Source of the DNA: VXYK01 sp965221585
GTDB lineage: Bacteria > Actinomycetota > Acidimicrobiia > Acidimicrobiales > Aldehydirespiratoraceae
Direction: 5' to 3'
Length of the DNA: 64,000 nt
Assembly (NCBI GenBank): GCA_965221585.1
Contig: OZ244898.1
Span: forward strand, 682,001 to 746,000
Shown here in pieces: positions 17,501 to 26,225 of this stretch (within the stretch, counting starts at the first letter, position 1; each line of letters opens with the position of its first letter). The translations under genes and the position numbers were made by a program. Below the pieces are notes generated by a model, which was given only the letters and a program-made list of their open reading frames with translations, was not told the origin of the DNA and ran no database searches.

Positions 17501-18701
17501 CGCGGCCCCACATGTCCACATCATCGACCATGACGCTGGCGGACTCGGCCCGCTGGCGGGGTTGGCGCACTGCGGAACCGTTGTCGGCCCCACCGACAGG
17601 GAACTGCGTGTGCGGTTGCTTCGCTGGCTGGACGAGGAGATCCTGCGTCGACGTGCCGGCGATGAGCAGACACCGAGGATCCTGTTGGTGATCGATGATC
17701 TGGGCGGTCTCAGCAGGGTCCATGATCCGGTTCGTGAGCAGGGTGTGCATGAAGCGCTGGAACGGATCTGGGCCGACGGCCCTTCCGTTGGTGTGACGGT
17801 GGCTGTGTCGCTTCGCCGCGGGGCCGATCTGGCCCCGGCGATGGCCGCGACGTTGGGGACCGTGTTGTTGCACCGCGTCAGTGATCCCGCAGATTCGCTG
17901 CGGTTCGGGGTCAAGGAGTCGACCGAGGCGTTCACACGAGGACGGGTGCTGCGTGCAGGTGACGGTGCTGTGGCTCAGGTGATACGGGATTCGCCGACGT
18001 TGGCGACCTCGGTGCTGGCTCGCGGTGACTGTGTCGCCCCGTCGGTTGCTCCCCATCAGGTCGGTGTGCTGGCTTCGGTGATCGAGGCGTCCGAGGTGGG
18101 AGCGGTGGCCGATGTCGGGCCGGTGGAGACCGAGTTGCGGGTAGCGGTCTCAGATCGAGACCTGGCTCTGAGTTCGTTACGGCTTCATCGAGGCGAGCAC
18201 GCGTTGATTCTCGGTCCGGCACGTTCTGGGCGCACGAATGCCCTAGCGGCGATCGCCACGGCGTGTGCTGAACGGTGCGTCATCGTCGCCGACGGTTCAC
18301 GCGCAGACAGCGAACTGGCGGTTCTTGTGGGTTGTGATCCTGTCGGCGTCGAGTCTCTGGTCGAGGCGGTTTCGTCACCTCCGCTGGTCGTGCTGGTCGA
18401 TGATTGTCTCAATGTCGAGGACCCGGGTGGTCAACTGGCGGTCCTCGTGGCCTCGCCGCCGCCGGGTGTGCACATCGTCGCGGCCGCCAAGCCTGACCAG
18501 TTCCGGTCGGCGTACGGCCATTGGGCGGCCGACATCCGCTCGTCGAGGGTCGGGATCCTGTTGAAGCCCGACCCGATCGACGGCGACCTCCTCGGTGTCT
18601 CCCTTCCTGCCCGCCTCGAGCTACCCAACATTGCGGGCCGAGGGGTGCTGGTTGCAGATTCCGAGTTCGAAGTGGTCCAGGTGGTGCATGCAGATGGCTA
18701 G
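14589..18701 (+). CDS. FHA-domain FtsK/SpoIIIE-type ATPase, EccC/EssC-like
   Basis: 1370 residues, start GTG at 14589. In order: a ubiquitin-like N-terminal strand region; an FHA domain at about 78-165 with R102, S116, H119 and N134 of the phosphothreonine-binding loops; two membrane segments at about 218-262; the DUF/D0 region with WDWCRWLPH; then three FtsK-type ATPase modules. Module 1 has a canonical P-loop, GTTGSGKS ending at S632, and Walker B VVVDEFA. Module 2 (GAPDAGATT, near 948) and module 3 (GPARSGRT, near 1209) lack the P-loop Lys. In EccC proteins module 1 is the working ATPase and the others regulate or bind substrate. It powers type VII export of the WXG100 partner. Confidence 0.92.
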   Translation: MRIVHRSEVGERVAEIEIGDLNAPVEDLLSALGVSGPAILDGQPLSVGAPLSSVALCEGSVLETAPGQTSATPTARTLVIVGGVRAGVAHPFPLSGTVLVGRGPRAELQLDDPTVSGNHCSILVNEIVDHGSRNGTSVDGHPVRPGVRAILPGGGVVRIGATRLMMRTVSDDRPVAVTSALGASGGTIPFNRPPRRLPDVTVAELDAPSEAPELATSESLSVAGIVLPIIAGLVIALILSPLFAVFAALGPVVTIGTWWERRRRNRRDHRRAVAELDELLSALAAALPVSRVAEMARRRGLHPDPAEVVRRAEGPSVHCWERRLDHPDAFRVAIGVSDEAFSPTLVTSEGEPPAERAVSAVVELPLMSDVPVEVDLSSGRVVGLVGDRGAALAIARALVLQAAVHHGPADLAVAVGADDTSVWDWCRWLPHTADHLSARRGATVVSTADVGAADALLAVAAERVVLAVIDGEDPFQGRSTVGRRLLGSERTAAIVLVDDAHRLPAGCDLVVTTDCLGRLEMVDPRQHGEGKRALAWGLEAVVAERAARRLARLDDPELPLVGAGVPVACGLLGLLGVSGDDEAEIARRWRRTRGAADLAAPIGADAQGAVVLDLIADGPHVLIGGTTGSGKSELLRSLVAGVAASADPDHVAMVLIDYKGGAAFDCCADLPHVAGLVTDLDEQLGARALRCLEAELRYREHRLRELGAEDLAAFRLCSAAADSEASSQDPLPRLLVVVDEFASLAADLPEFLDALVGIAQRGRSLGVHMVLATQRPAGVVTDDIRVNATCRIALRVSDPRESVDIIDAGDAAGIPRSRPGRAIARFGPGEITPFQSALSTGHSSREASVCVREGAEPSGKHEGPTDLQRLVAVIRAAHGRVGGRAPRSPWPPALPTDVCRSEVAELGGLIELGESGEPSGWLLVDEPDEQRQSVSGWTLDDGHLAVVGAPDAGATTTLATAVLEVTRPGGDAAPHVHIIDHDAGGLGPLAGLAHCGTVVGPTDRELRVRLLRWLDEEILRRRAGDEQTPRILLVIDDLGGLSRVHDPVREQGVHEALERIWADGPSVGVTVAVSLRRGADLAPAMAATLGTVLLHRVSDPADSLRFGVKESTEAFTRGRVLRAGDGAVAQVIRDSPTLATSVLARGDCVAPSVAPHQVGVLASVIEASEVGAVADVGPVETELRVAVSDRDLALSSLRLHRGEHALILGPARSGRTNALAAIATACAERCVIVADGSRADSELAVLVGCDPVGVESLVEAVSSPPLVVLVDDCLNVEDPGGQLAVLVASPPPGVHIVAAAKPDQFRSAYGHWAADIRSSRVGILLKPDPIDGDLLGVSLPARLELPNIAGRGVLVADSEFEVVQVVHADG

Positions 18702-18711
18702 TCGTTTGGAT

Positions 18712-18727
18712 TCCTACTGTGGTAGGA
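18712..18727. promoter_or_regulatory. Candidate autoregulatory operator of the toxin-antitoxin pair
   Basis: TCCTAC (18712-18717) and GTAGGA (18722-18727) form a perfect 6-bp inverted repeat with a 4-nt centre, 8 bp before the antitoxin ATG and 10 bp after the EccC stop. Ribbon-helix-helix antitoxins usually bind such palindromes to repress their own operon; binding here is inferred. Confidence 0.45.
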
Positions 18728-18735
18728 TTATTGTC

Positions 18736-18954
18736 ATGCCAGTCAGGAAATGGTCGATCAGCATCGATGAGAAACTCGCGGAACAGGTCGAGCTGCGCGC
18801 CGACGACCGGGGGTTGAGCAGCTTTGTAGCACGTGCTGTTGCGAATGAACTTGAACGCGACCTCTTGGGGGAATACCTCGAAACGCTGGACCGCGAGTTC
18901 GGCCCGGTCCCGGTTGAACTCATCGAAGACTACGGCAGTCGTTGGCCGTCCTAG
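18736..18954 (+). CDS. Ribbon-helix-helix antitoxin, VapB-like
   Basis: 72 residues starting MPVRKWSISIDEKLAEQVEL. The short beta strand (KWSISID) followed by two helices (EKLAEQVELRADDRG and LSSFVARAVANELERD) is the ribbon-helix-helix layout of CopG/VapB antitoxins. The acidic C-terminal tail (EYLETLDREFGPVPVELIEDYG) would wrap the toxin. Its 3' end overlaps the PIN toxin gene by 13 bp. It probably dimerises on the palindrome just upstream. Confidence 0.78.
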   Translation: MPVRKWSISIDEKLAEQVELRADDRGLSSFVARAVANELERDLLGEYLETLDREFGPVPVELIEDYGSRWPS

Positions 18955-19355
18955 TCTTCGACTCCGAAGCGCTGTCTGCGCTGGCCCGGCCACGAGTCGA
19001 TGTGCAGCGTCATCAGCGCGTACGTGCAGCCATGCAGAGTGCTCATGCTCGCAACTATCCGCTGCGTGTGCCGTCAGCGATTCTCGTCGAGTTGTACCGG
19101 GGTCGAGGATCTGATCAAGCGATTGACCTGCTGCTCGGGCGAGGTGTTGCGCGTGTAGTCACGACTGGCGTGCGAATTGCCCGCATCGCCGGGCACATTC
19201 TGGCCGAGCACGGCGACGACAGTGAACATGCGATCGATGCGTTGGTGGTGGCGACAGCGGTTCGACTCGGTTGCGGACTCATCGTTACTCACGACGTTGA
19301 CGATCTGGAGCGTTTGGCGTCGGGGTTCAACAACGTTGCCGTTGCCGGAATCTGA
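18942..19355 (+). CDS. PIN-domain toxin, VapC-like
   Basis: 137 residues, TTG start at 18942 overlapping the antitoxin. PIN acidic residues are visible: D7 in VFDSEALSAL, the Glu of ILVELYRG near residue 50, an Asp in HAIDALVVATA near 98, and D of THDVDDLERL near 118. PIN toxins are Mg-dependent RNases, usually of tRNA or rRNA. The overlap with a ribbon-helix-helix gene is the standard VapBC arrangement. The RNA target is unknown. Confidence 0.85.
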   Translation: MAVLVFDSEALSALARPRVDVQRHQRVRAAMQSAHARNYPLRVPSAILVELYRGRGSDQAIDLLLGRGVARVVTTGVRIARIAGHILAEHGDDSEHAIDALVVATAVRLGCGLIVTHDVDDLERLASGFNNVAVAGI

Positions 19356-19376
19356 TGAGGGCGGATTGATTCGCCG

Positions 19377-19393
19377 CCGGACTCGTCGTCCGG
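19377..19393. terminator. Short bidirectional hairpin between convergent genes
   Basis: CCGGAC (19377-19382) and GTCCGG (19388-19393) form a 6-bp GC-rich stem with a 5-nt loop. It lies immediately after the stop of the minus-strand oxidoreductase gene and 21 bp after the toxin stop. It would serve both transcripts; there is no U-tract. Confidence 0.4.
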
Positions 19394-19394
19394 T

Positions 19395-20378
19395 TCAGTC
19401 GCTGGGGTAGCGGACTCCGAGTTCGGCTCGTGCCGCGTCGCAGGCGGCGATCATGGCGCGGCTCGTGGCCCAGGGCATCTGAGGGCTCTGCAGCTCACCG
19501 GCGGCGAGGCAACGGTGGACTTCGGCCACCTGATGATGCAGTGACGGCGCTGATTCCTTGATCTCTTCGCGCTCGGTGCCGCTTTGCACGATCACCGTGT
19601 CGGTGGCGTGGGCGGGTGCGGGGAACTCGACGAAACCGCCGGAGCCTTCGATCCGGGCAGCCAGGGTGCCGAACACGTCGATACCGCAGGTCAGCGTTGC
19701 TGTGGCTCCGTTGGCCCAGCTGCACAAGAGCGTCGTCTCGGCGTCGACGCCGCTCTCGGCGACGAGTCCGGCCGCGGTGATCGAGACGGGTTCACCGAGA
19801 ATCCACCAGGCGAAGGTGAGCGGGTAGACACCGAGGTCGAGCAGAGCGCCGCCGCCTGCTTCAAGGCTCCAGAGTCGGTGCTCTGGGTCGAAGGGCATGG
19901 CGAAGGAGAAGTCGGCGTGGATGCGGCGGACCTCACCGATGGCGCCGTCGTTGATGCGCTTGACCGCCTGGAGGTGTGCGGGGTTGAAGCGCATCCACAT
20001 CGCTTCCATCAAGAAACGGTCGTTGGCCTGCGCGGCGGCGGTCATGCGGTCGACCTCGGCGGCGTTGAGGGCGATCGGCTTCTCGACGAGCACGTGTTTG
20101 CCTGCTTCGAGGAACAGGACGGTGTCGTGCACATGGCCGGGTTGCACGCTTGCCACATAGACGATGTCGACGTCTGGGTCCGCCGCTAGGTCCGCGTTGC
20201 TGCCGTGTGCACGGGGAATCTGATGCTCCTCGGCGAACTGATCGGCTCCTTCTTGCGTTCGTGAACCGACGGCCACGAGCTGTCCACCCTCGGCGTTGCT
20301 GAAGGCGTCAGCGAATTGAGCGGCGATATTTCCTGTCGACGAGATTCCCCAGTTGACAATTCCTTGGTGTTGCTCCAT
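19395..20378 (-). CDS. Gfo/Idh/MocA family oxidoreductase
   Basis: 327 residues from the ATG at 20378, which has GGAGG six bases upstream; this fixes the start (MEQHQGIVNWGISSTGNIA). The N-terminal Rossmann fold carries WGISSTGNIAAQFADAF, and the catalytic-site EKP motif appears as VLVEKPIALN. The C-terminal alpha/beta domain begins at GEVRRIHADFSF. These enzymes oxidise or reduce sugars, inositols or trans-dihydrodiols with NAD(P). The sequence is closest in feel to dimeric dihydrodiol-dehydrogenase-like members, but the substrate is not inferable. Confidence 0.9.
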   Translation of the reverse strand: MEQHQGIVNWGISSTGNIAAQFADAFSNAEGGQLVAVGSRTQEGADQFAEEHQIPRAHGSNADLAADPDVDIVYVASVQPGHVHDTVLFLEAGKHVLVEKPIALNAAEVDRMTAAAQANDRFLMEAMWMRFNPAHLQAVKRINDGAIGEVRRIHADFSFAMPFDPEHRLWSLEAGGGALLDLGVYPLTFAWWILGEPVSITAAGLVAESGVDAETTLLCSWANGATATLTCGIDVFGTLAARIEGSGGFVEFPAPAHATDTVIVQSGTEREEIKESAPSLHHQVAEVHRCLAAGELQSPQMPWATSRAMIAACDAARAELGVRYPSD

Positions 20379-20422
20379 GGCGCCTCCGTGCGTTCGGTGT
20401 TTGCTTCCGCAAGGATACGCAG

Positions 20423-22546
20423 ATGAGTTCACCGAAGGGGTCAGGCCAAGGGTCGTTTCCAAGGCGTCATGCGTTGACTCGGGGTTTTACGCTCGGCGCG
20501 CCCCGCGACTTTCGGGTCTCAGCGGACGGTGAGCGGGTTGCGTTCCTACGTTCGAGCGGACCCACCGACCCGGTCAATTCGCTGTGGTTGTTCGATGTGT
20601 CGAACAGCACCGAGCGGCTCGTGGTTGACGCTGCGGAGTTCGGGTCAGACCGAGCTGATCTCCCTCCGGCGGAACGGGCTAGGCGTGAACGCGCCCGGGA
20701 GTCTGCTGGAGGCATCGTTTCCTATGACGCGGACCGGGATCTGACGGTGGCGGTCTTTGCGATCGGATCACAGGTTGCCCGTGTCGATCTGCTCAGCGGC
20801 GAGGTGCAGGTGCTCGAAACCGCCGAAGGAGCTTTCGATCCCCGGTTGTCGCCGGATACCAACAAGGTTGCCTATGTGGCGGGCCGCGAGCTGCGGGTGG
20901 TGGCCGACGACGAGGACCGCTTGCTGATCGGCGAGGCTTCCGAGACGGTGTCGTGGGGTGCCGCTGAGTTCATCGCCGCCGAGGAGATGGGCAGGACCCG
21001 GGGGTTCTGGTGGGGGCCCGATAGCGATGCGCTGTTGGTGCAGAGAGTCGATGTGGCACCGATCGGTCATTGGTGGATAAGCGCGCCCGTCACTCCTTGG
21101 GAGGTGCCCAAGCAGGTTCGTTATCCCGCTGCCGGCTCTGCCAATGCCGATGTTGGTTTGGCTGTTGTAGGCCTCGACAACAGCCGTGTCGACTTGGACT
21201 GGAAGACCCGCTTGAGTTCCGGTGATGGGTGGGAGTATCTGGCCAGGGCCGATTGGTCTCGTGAAGGGATTCTGTTGACGGTGCAGAGTCGTGATCAACG
21301 GACGCTGGGCGTGTTGGACGTTGACCCGACCACAGGGGAGTGCCACGAGCGCTACCAGGTGGTTGACGAGCACTGGGTCGAGCTCGTGGCGGGCGCTCCG
21401 GCGTTGTATGAGGGTCGGTTGGTGACCGTTGAGGACCGTGGGTCGGCCCGGCGTTTGTGCGTGGACGGTGAGGCTCTGACCGGCGACGGCGTCCAGGTGC
21501 GAAGCATTGTCGATGTGGGAGACGAGGGCATTGTGTTCACGGCGTCGAGGGAACCGACATCGGTGCAGGTAGCAACCGTGAACTGGAACGGAGAACTTCG
21601 TTGGTGGGACAACTCGCCCGGAATCAAGAGCGCCGTGGTCGGCGGCGCGACGCATGTGCACTTGAGCCGCAGCTTGGCCTTTCACGGAACCGGAGCAGAG
21701 GTTCGTCACGCGGGGCGGACGGTGGCTCGGGTTGCCAATCTCAGCGAGGCACCGGACGTCGAGCTCAACTTGTCGATGCACCGTCTCGGCAGTCGTGAGT
21801 TGGCCGCTACCCTGCTTCTGCCGAGATCTCTGGAACCGGACTCGGAGGCCAGACTGCCGGTGCTGCTTGACCCCTATGGCGGGCCTCATGCACAGCGGGT
21901 GCAACAGGCGCGGTCGTTGTTCTACGTGCCGCAGTGGTTCGCGGATCAGGGTTTTGCGGTGCTGGTGACCGATGGCCGCGGCACACCCGGCCGCGGCCCT
22001 GCGTTTGAGCGCAAGGTGCGGGGAGACCTGGCCGGCCCCGTGCTCGACGACCAGATCGATGCTCTGTATGCGATGGCGGAGTTGGATGCTCGGCTTGACC
22101 TTGACCGTGTGGCGATCCGGGGTTGGTCGTTCGGCGGTTATCTGGCTGCTTTGGCGGTGCTGCGTCGCCCTGACGTGTTCCATGCCGGTATCGCCGGTGC
22201 GCCCGTGACCGACTGGCGGCTCTATGACACCCACTACACCGAGCGCTATCTGGGACATCCCGGAACCGAACCCGAGAACTACGAGCGCAGCGAGGTGCTC
22301 TTCGGTGCTGCGCAGCTTGAAGACGCCTCTGGCGTACGCCCACTGCTGTTGATCCACGGCCTGGCCGACGACAACGTCGTGGCAGCCCACACTCTCCAGC
22401 TGTCGCGGACCCTGCTCGAGTCAGGCCGCCCCCACACCGTCCTCCCGCTTTCCGGCGTCACCCACATGACCCCTCAAGAAGAGGTCGCCGAGAACCTGAT
22501 GCTCCTGCAACTCAACTTCCTCCGCGATGCCCTGAAGGAGCGCTAG
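20423..22546 (+). CDS. S9-family peptidase (dipeptidyl-peptidase IV type)
   Basis: 707 residues with no clear signal peptide. The N-terminal two thirds form the beta-propeller, including EEMGRTRGFWWGPDSD with the double Glu that binds the substrate amino terminus in DPP IV relatives. The C-terminal alpha/beta hydrolase has the nucleophile S569 in GWSFGGYLA, the acid at D649/D650 in HGLADDNV, and H681 in SGVTHMTP. It should cleave X-Pro or X-Ala dipeptides from peptide N-termini. The start is ATG at 20423, divergent from the Gfo/Idh gene. Its last 4 bp overlap the end of the convergent hsdR gene, so this is the left edge of the defence island. Confidence 0.92.
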   Translation: MSSPKGSGQGSFPRRHALTRGFTLGAPRDFRVSADGERVAFLRSSGPTDPVNSLWLFDVSNSTERLVVDAAEFGSDRADLPPAERARRERARESAGGIVSYDADRDLTVAVFAIGSQVARVDLLSGEVQVLETAEGAFDPRLSPDTNKVAYVAGRELRVVADDEDRLLIGEASETVSWGAAEFIAAEEMGRTRGFWWGPDSDALLVQRVDVAPIGHWWISAPVTPWEVPKQVRYPAAGSANADVGLAVVGLDNSRVDLDWKTRLSSGDGWEYLARADWSREGILLTVQSRDQRTLGVLDVDPTTGECHERYQVVDEHWVELVAGAPALYEGRLVTVEDRGSARRLCVDGEALTGDGVQVRSIVDVGDEGIVFTASREPTSVQVATVNWNGELRWWDNSPGIKSAVVGGATHVHLSRSLAFHGTGAEVRHAGRTVARVANLSEAPDVELNLSMHRLGSRELAATLLLPRSLEPDSEARLPVLLDPYGGPHAQRVQQARSLFYVPQWFADQGFAVLVTDGRGTPGRGPAFERKVRGDLAGPVLDDQIDALYAMAELDARLDLDRVAIRGWSFGGYLAALAVLRRPDVFHAGIAGAPVTDWRLYDTHYTERYLGHPGTEPENYERSEVLFGAAQLEDASGVRPLLLIHGLADDNVVAAHTLQLSRTLLESGRPHTVLPLSGVTHMTPQEEVAENLMLLQLNFLRDALKER

Positions 22547-25500
22547 CCGGCTGACCAGCGTCTGGCGATTGCTTGGTCTTTGGCCTTGGGGTCGCTGATG
22601 GCGATGGTGGCGGTGGGGGTGCGGTGCCAGAAGATCTCTTGGTCGTCCTTGCGTTCCTGGACGGGATGGTTGGAGGGTTCGATGCTGATTCGGGCCAACT
22701 GCTTGCCATCGACAGTGTGGAACTCCCAGTTGACGAGGGTCATGGTGGCATCGCCGAGGCGGGAGCGGATGAGGTTCTGCAGATGCTGTCCCCATAGGTC
22801 GTGGTCGCCTCGTTGTCCGCGTTTGGAGAAGGCGGCGAAGTCGTCTTCAAGGCCGTGGACGGAGCCGTCGTCTGCTACGCCGATGAGCAGGGTTCCGCCG
22901 AATTGGGAGTTGGCGAAGCCGGCGATGGTCTTGATCGCTGCGTCCTCGGTGACTCCTCCCTTGCGCTGGCCTTTGATGTCCCAGCGCAGTGTGGATTTGT
23001 ACTCCAGGTAGAGCGACTCCCGGTCGGGTCCGAGCAGGTCGCCGATGGGGCAGGTTCTTTGGCGGGCGACTCGTGCGAGTTGTTGCACATCGGCGGCGAA
23101 GTAGTCGAGCACCTCGTCGCGTAGTTCGGGCCGGTCCAGGTAGCTGTAGATCAGCTCGCTGTTGCGGTCGCGGCGCAAGAGCAGGGACTTCTCATATCGG
23201 TCGGGGAATACATGGTTGCGGAAGGTGTCTTCGTCGTTGTTGGCCGCCTGGTTCTGGATCTCAACGTCGGTGACCAGGTCGTGGGCGGCGGCCCTGAATA
23301 CGAGTTTGTCTTCCTCGGTCCAGTCGGTGCCGAAGCGCTCGTTGATGCGGGCGATGATCTCAGACAGCCGTTCTGATTCGGGATCGGTGAGTGGCCCGGT
23401 GCCGGGGAAGAATGTGGTCACCTCGCCTTCGGTGCCGGGCAGTGCAATGGATCCGTCGAAGGTCAGATCGTGGCGCAGGTGGGTGAGCTCCACTTCGGCG
23501 CCGAGGTTGATGCTGTGCGCCGCTTCGCGGTCTCGGATCAGGGCAGCCAGGGCTCGGCAGAAGAGATAGTCGCGTTCAAGTTCGGGGTTGCGGAACGGAA
23601 CAACCAGCGAGAGGAACCCGTAGACCCGCACGAACCGGCCGAGGGCGTCTCTGAACGTGTCCTGGTCTTCTTCGACGAGGCCGCGGAAGCGGTCGACTGC
23701 GGGCTGCATGGCCGAGTCGATCTGGGCGTGGGTGTTGTCGCTGAGCAGCAGGACGGTGGCCCGTTCGATCTCTCCGGTGTCGAGCACGTGGTACCCGTCG
23801 AGTTCGTGGCGGGTGTCGAACAGCAGGTTCGGGTCGGTGGGAGGTGCCACGGTCTTGCCGTGGTAGACGGCGAACGCTTCGCGTATCTCCTCCGCGTCGT
23901 TCACGAAGTCCACGACGAACGTGCCGGACTTGTCGGGGTGGATGCGGTTGAGCCGCGAAAGGGTTTGTACGGCGGCTAGTCCGGTGAGTGTCTTGTCGAC
24001 GTACATGGCGGCGAGCTTCGGCTGGTCGAACCCGGTTTGGAACTTCTCAGCCACCACCATGATCTGCCACTCGTCGGTTTTGAATTGGTCAGCGGTCTGT
24101 GATTCTCTGAATCCGTTGGCTTTCGTTTCGGTCAGGCCCTCCACCTCGCCCGAGAAGGCGACTAATACTCCGAGGCCGTAGCCGATGTCGTTGGCGTGCT
24201 TCTTGAGCGCTCTCCACATTTCCACGGCGTGGCGTCGTGACGAGCACACGACCATTGCCTTGCCCTTCCCGCCGATCTGGTGGGCGATCTTGGTGCGGTA
24301 GTGCTCGACAATGATCGCGGCCTTCTGTGCCAGGTTGTCGGGGTGCATGGTGACGAAGCGGGCGAGTGCGCTGCGGGCTTTGTCTGTGTCGTATTGCGGG
24401 TCTTCGAGGATCGCTTTCTCAAGATGGAAGTACTGGTTGTAGGTGAGGTATCCGGCGAGCACATCCATGATGAAGCGTTCTTGGATGGCTTGGCGCATCG
24501 GGTAGAGGTGGAACGGCTCGTGCTTCTTGTCGACGATCTGGCCGAACATCTCCAGGGTGCGGCCTTTGGGGGTGGCGGTGAAGGCGAAGAACGACAGGTT
24601 GGGTTGTGGGCCCCGTGCTGCGACGGCTTGGGCCAGCAGTGTTTCGGCGTCGGCGGGCTCGTCCTCGTCGTTGGTGTCCAGCTCAGGCTCGGTTGAGCCC
24701 AGGGCGCGGCGCAGCTCCGCGGCTGCCTGGCCGGTCTGTGACGAGTGGGCCTCGTCGACGATGACCGCATAGTTGCGTTCGGGCAGCGATTCGATCTTGT
24801 CGAGGATGTAAGGGAACTTCTGCAGTGTGGTGATGATGATCCGGGCTTGCTCGCCGGCCAGGGCTTCGGCCAGTTGGGCAGATGACTCTTCGATGCGCTC
24901 CACCACGCCGATGGCGTGGTCGAATTGGCTGATCGTGTCTTGGAGTTGCCGGTCGAGCACGACGCGGTCTGTGATGACGACCACCTTGTCGAACACCTTG
25001 GTGTCGGTATCGTCGTGCAGCGACGACAGGCGGTGGGCCAGCCAGGCGATCGAGTTGGATTTGCCCGATCCCGCCGAGTGCTGGACGAGGTAGTTGTGTC
25101 CAGCTCCGTTTTGTTTGGCGTCAGTTTCGAGTCGCCGGACCGCGTCCCATTGGTGGAACCTCGGGAAGATCACTTCGGGTTTGGCCCGTGAGCCTTTCGA
25201 TGGTTTGACCACATGGATGAAGCGGCCGAGGATGTCCATCCAGTTGTCGCGGCTCCATACCTGTTCCCACAGGTAGGCAGTGCGGTGGCCGTCGGGGTTC
25301 GGGGGATTGCCGGCGCCGAGTTCGTGGCCTCGGTTGAACGGCAGGAATCGGGTTTGTGTGCCCGCGAGGCGGGTGGTCATCGCTACCGACGATGGATCGA
25401 CTGCGAAGTGCACCATCCCGGTGCGGCTCAGTGTGCGGTTGGTCGGCGGTCGGTTCTTGCGGTATTGAGCGATGGCGTTCTCGACGCTTTGGCCCGTGAG

Positions 25501-25998
25501 TGGGTTCTTTAGTTCAGCGGTGGCCACGGGTATGCCGTTGACGAACAGGGCCAGGTCCACGGTCTGTTGGCTGGTGGGGTCGAAGGGCAGTTGGCGGGTG
25601 ACGTTCAGCACGTTGGCATGGTATTGCTGTGCAAGCTCTGGCGTGAGCCCGTGGGCGGGTTTGAAGTAGGCGAGCTTGATTGTGACGTTGCGATCGACCA
25701 CTCCGCGCCGCAGCACGTCCACGGTCCCTCGCTTGTCGAGTTCAGTCGCCAGCCGCTGCACGAACCCCGCCTGTGCCCTGTTGGGATCACCGCCGTAAGC
25801 CGTGTCGATCAGTCGGTTCCAGGCTTCGACCTGTGTGTCCCCGATGAACCTGAATAGGTCGACGGTGTCGACCCCGGCCTCCGCATCGAAGTCCTTCGGT
25901 TCGCCTTGGGCGTTCCCGGTCTTCGACCGCTGGTAGCCGCCGTGCTCAACCAGCCAGGAGGCGATGTGCGCTTCAAACTCCGCCTCAGTTGCAGACAT
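22543..25998 (-). CDS. hsdR: Type I restriction enzyme R subunit with C-terminal AlbA_2-like domain
   Basis: 1151 residues. The N-terminal nuclease has D148 and E162-L-K164 (VDLALF...ATAELK), followed by the QYR box. The SF2 translocase has Walker A SAGSGKS at 308-314 and DEAH at 415-418. After the helical linker, residues 994-1151 carry an extra domain (LYLEYKSTLRWD..., TIAGFANSQFGGTLLIGVADDG) that matches the AlbA_2/Schlafen-type putative nucleic-acid-binding domain. That fusion is not part of a standard HsdR. It would translocate and cut unmethylated DNA in complex with the HsdM and HsdS encoded 18 kb away on the same strand. Confidence 0.92.
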   Translation of the reverse strand: MSATEAEFEAHIASWLVEHGGYQRSKTGNAQGEPKDFDAEAGVDTVDLFRFIGDTQVEAWNRLIDTAYGGDPNRAQAGFVQRLATELDKRGTVDVLRRGVVDRNVTIKLAYFKPAHGLTPELAQQYHANVLNVTRQLPFDPTSQQTVDLALFVNGIPVATAELKNPLTGQSVENAIAQYRKNRPPTNRTLSRTGMVHFAVDPSSVAMTTRLAGTQTRFLPFNRGHELGAGNPPNPDGHRTAYLWEQVWSRDNWMDILGRFIHVVKPSKGSRAKPEVIFPRFHQWDAVRRLETDAKQNGAGHNYLVQHSAGSGKSNSIAWLAHRLSSLHDDTDTKVFDKVVVITDRVVLDRQLQDTISQFDHAIGVVERIEESSAQLAEALAGEQARIIITTLQKFPYILDKIESLPERNYAVIVDEAHSSQTGQAAAELRRALGSTEPELDTNDEDEPADAETLLAQAVAARGPQPNLSFFAFTATPKGRTLEMFGQIVDKKHEPFHLYPMRQAIQERFIMDVLAGYLTYNQYFHLEKAILEDPQYDTDKARSALARFVTMHPDNLAQKAAIIVEHYRTKIAHQIGGKGKAMVVCSSRRHAVEMWRALKKHANDIGYGLGVLVAFSGEVEGLTETKANGFRESQTADQFKTDEWQIMVVAEKFQTGFDQPKLAAMYVDKTLTGLAAVQTLSRLNRIHPDKSGTFVVDFVNDAEEIREAFAVYHGKTVAPPTDPNLLFDTRHELDGYHVLDTGEIERATVLLLSDNTHAQIDSAMQPAVDRFRGLVEEDQDTFRDALGRFVRVYGFLSLVVPFRNPELERDYLFCRALAALIRDREAAHSINLGAEVELTHLRHDLTFDGSIALPGTEGEVTTFFPGTGPLTDPESERLSEIIARINERFGTDWTEEDKLVFRAAAHDLVTDVEIQNQAANNDEDTFRNHVFPDRYEKSLLLRRDRNSELIYSYLDRPELRDEVLDYFAADVQQLARVARQRTCPIGDLLGPDRESLYLEYKSTLRWDIKGQRKGGVTEDAAIKTIAGFANSQFGGTLLIGVADDGSVHGLEDDFAAFSKRGQRGDHDLWGQHLQNLIRSRLGDATMTLVNWEFHTVDGKQLARISIEPSNHPVQERKDDQEIFWHRTPTATIAISDPKAKDQAIARRWSAG

Positions 25999-26040
25999 TA
26001 AGAGTCACCTCCCCCCGGCCCGATCACCCCCCACACCCTA

Positions 26041-26074
26041 GAACCCGCGGCCTCAGAATAGTGGTCCGCGGTTC
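26041..26074. promoter_or_regulatory. Imperfect hairpin in the hsdR upstream region
   Basis: GAACCCGCGG (26041-26050) can pair with CCGCGGTTC (26066-26074) with one bulged C. It lies about 43 bp upstream of the hsdR ATG, in the spacer shared with the divergent small gene at 26226. It may belong to the hsdR promoter or leader; no function is assigned. Confidence 0.3.
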
Positions 26075-26225
26075 GTATCCTGTCGAGTCATCCACCGCTG
26101 CTCGGCAGGTGAGTGCTCAAAGCTGAGGTCGATCACCGGATTAGCATCGCGCCAGAATGGAAGGGCAAAATGTCACACCCCTCAGGTAAATTTGCCTTAG
26201 AGTCCAAGAGAAGAGAGGAGCAACC

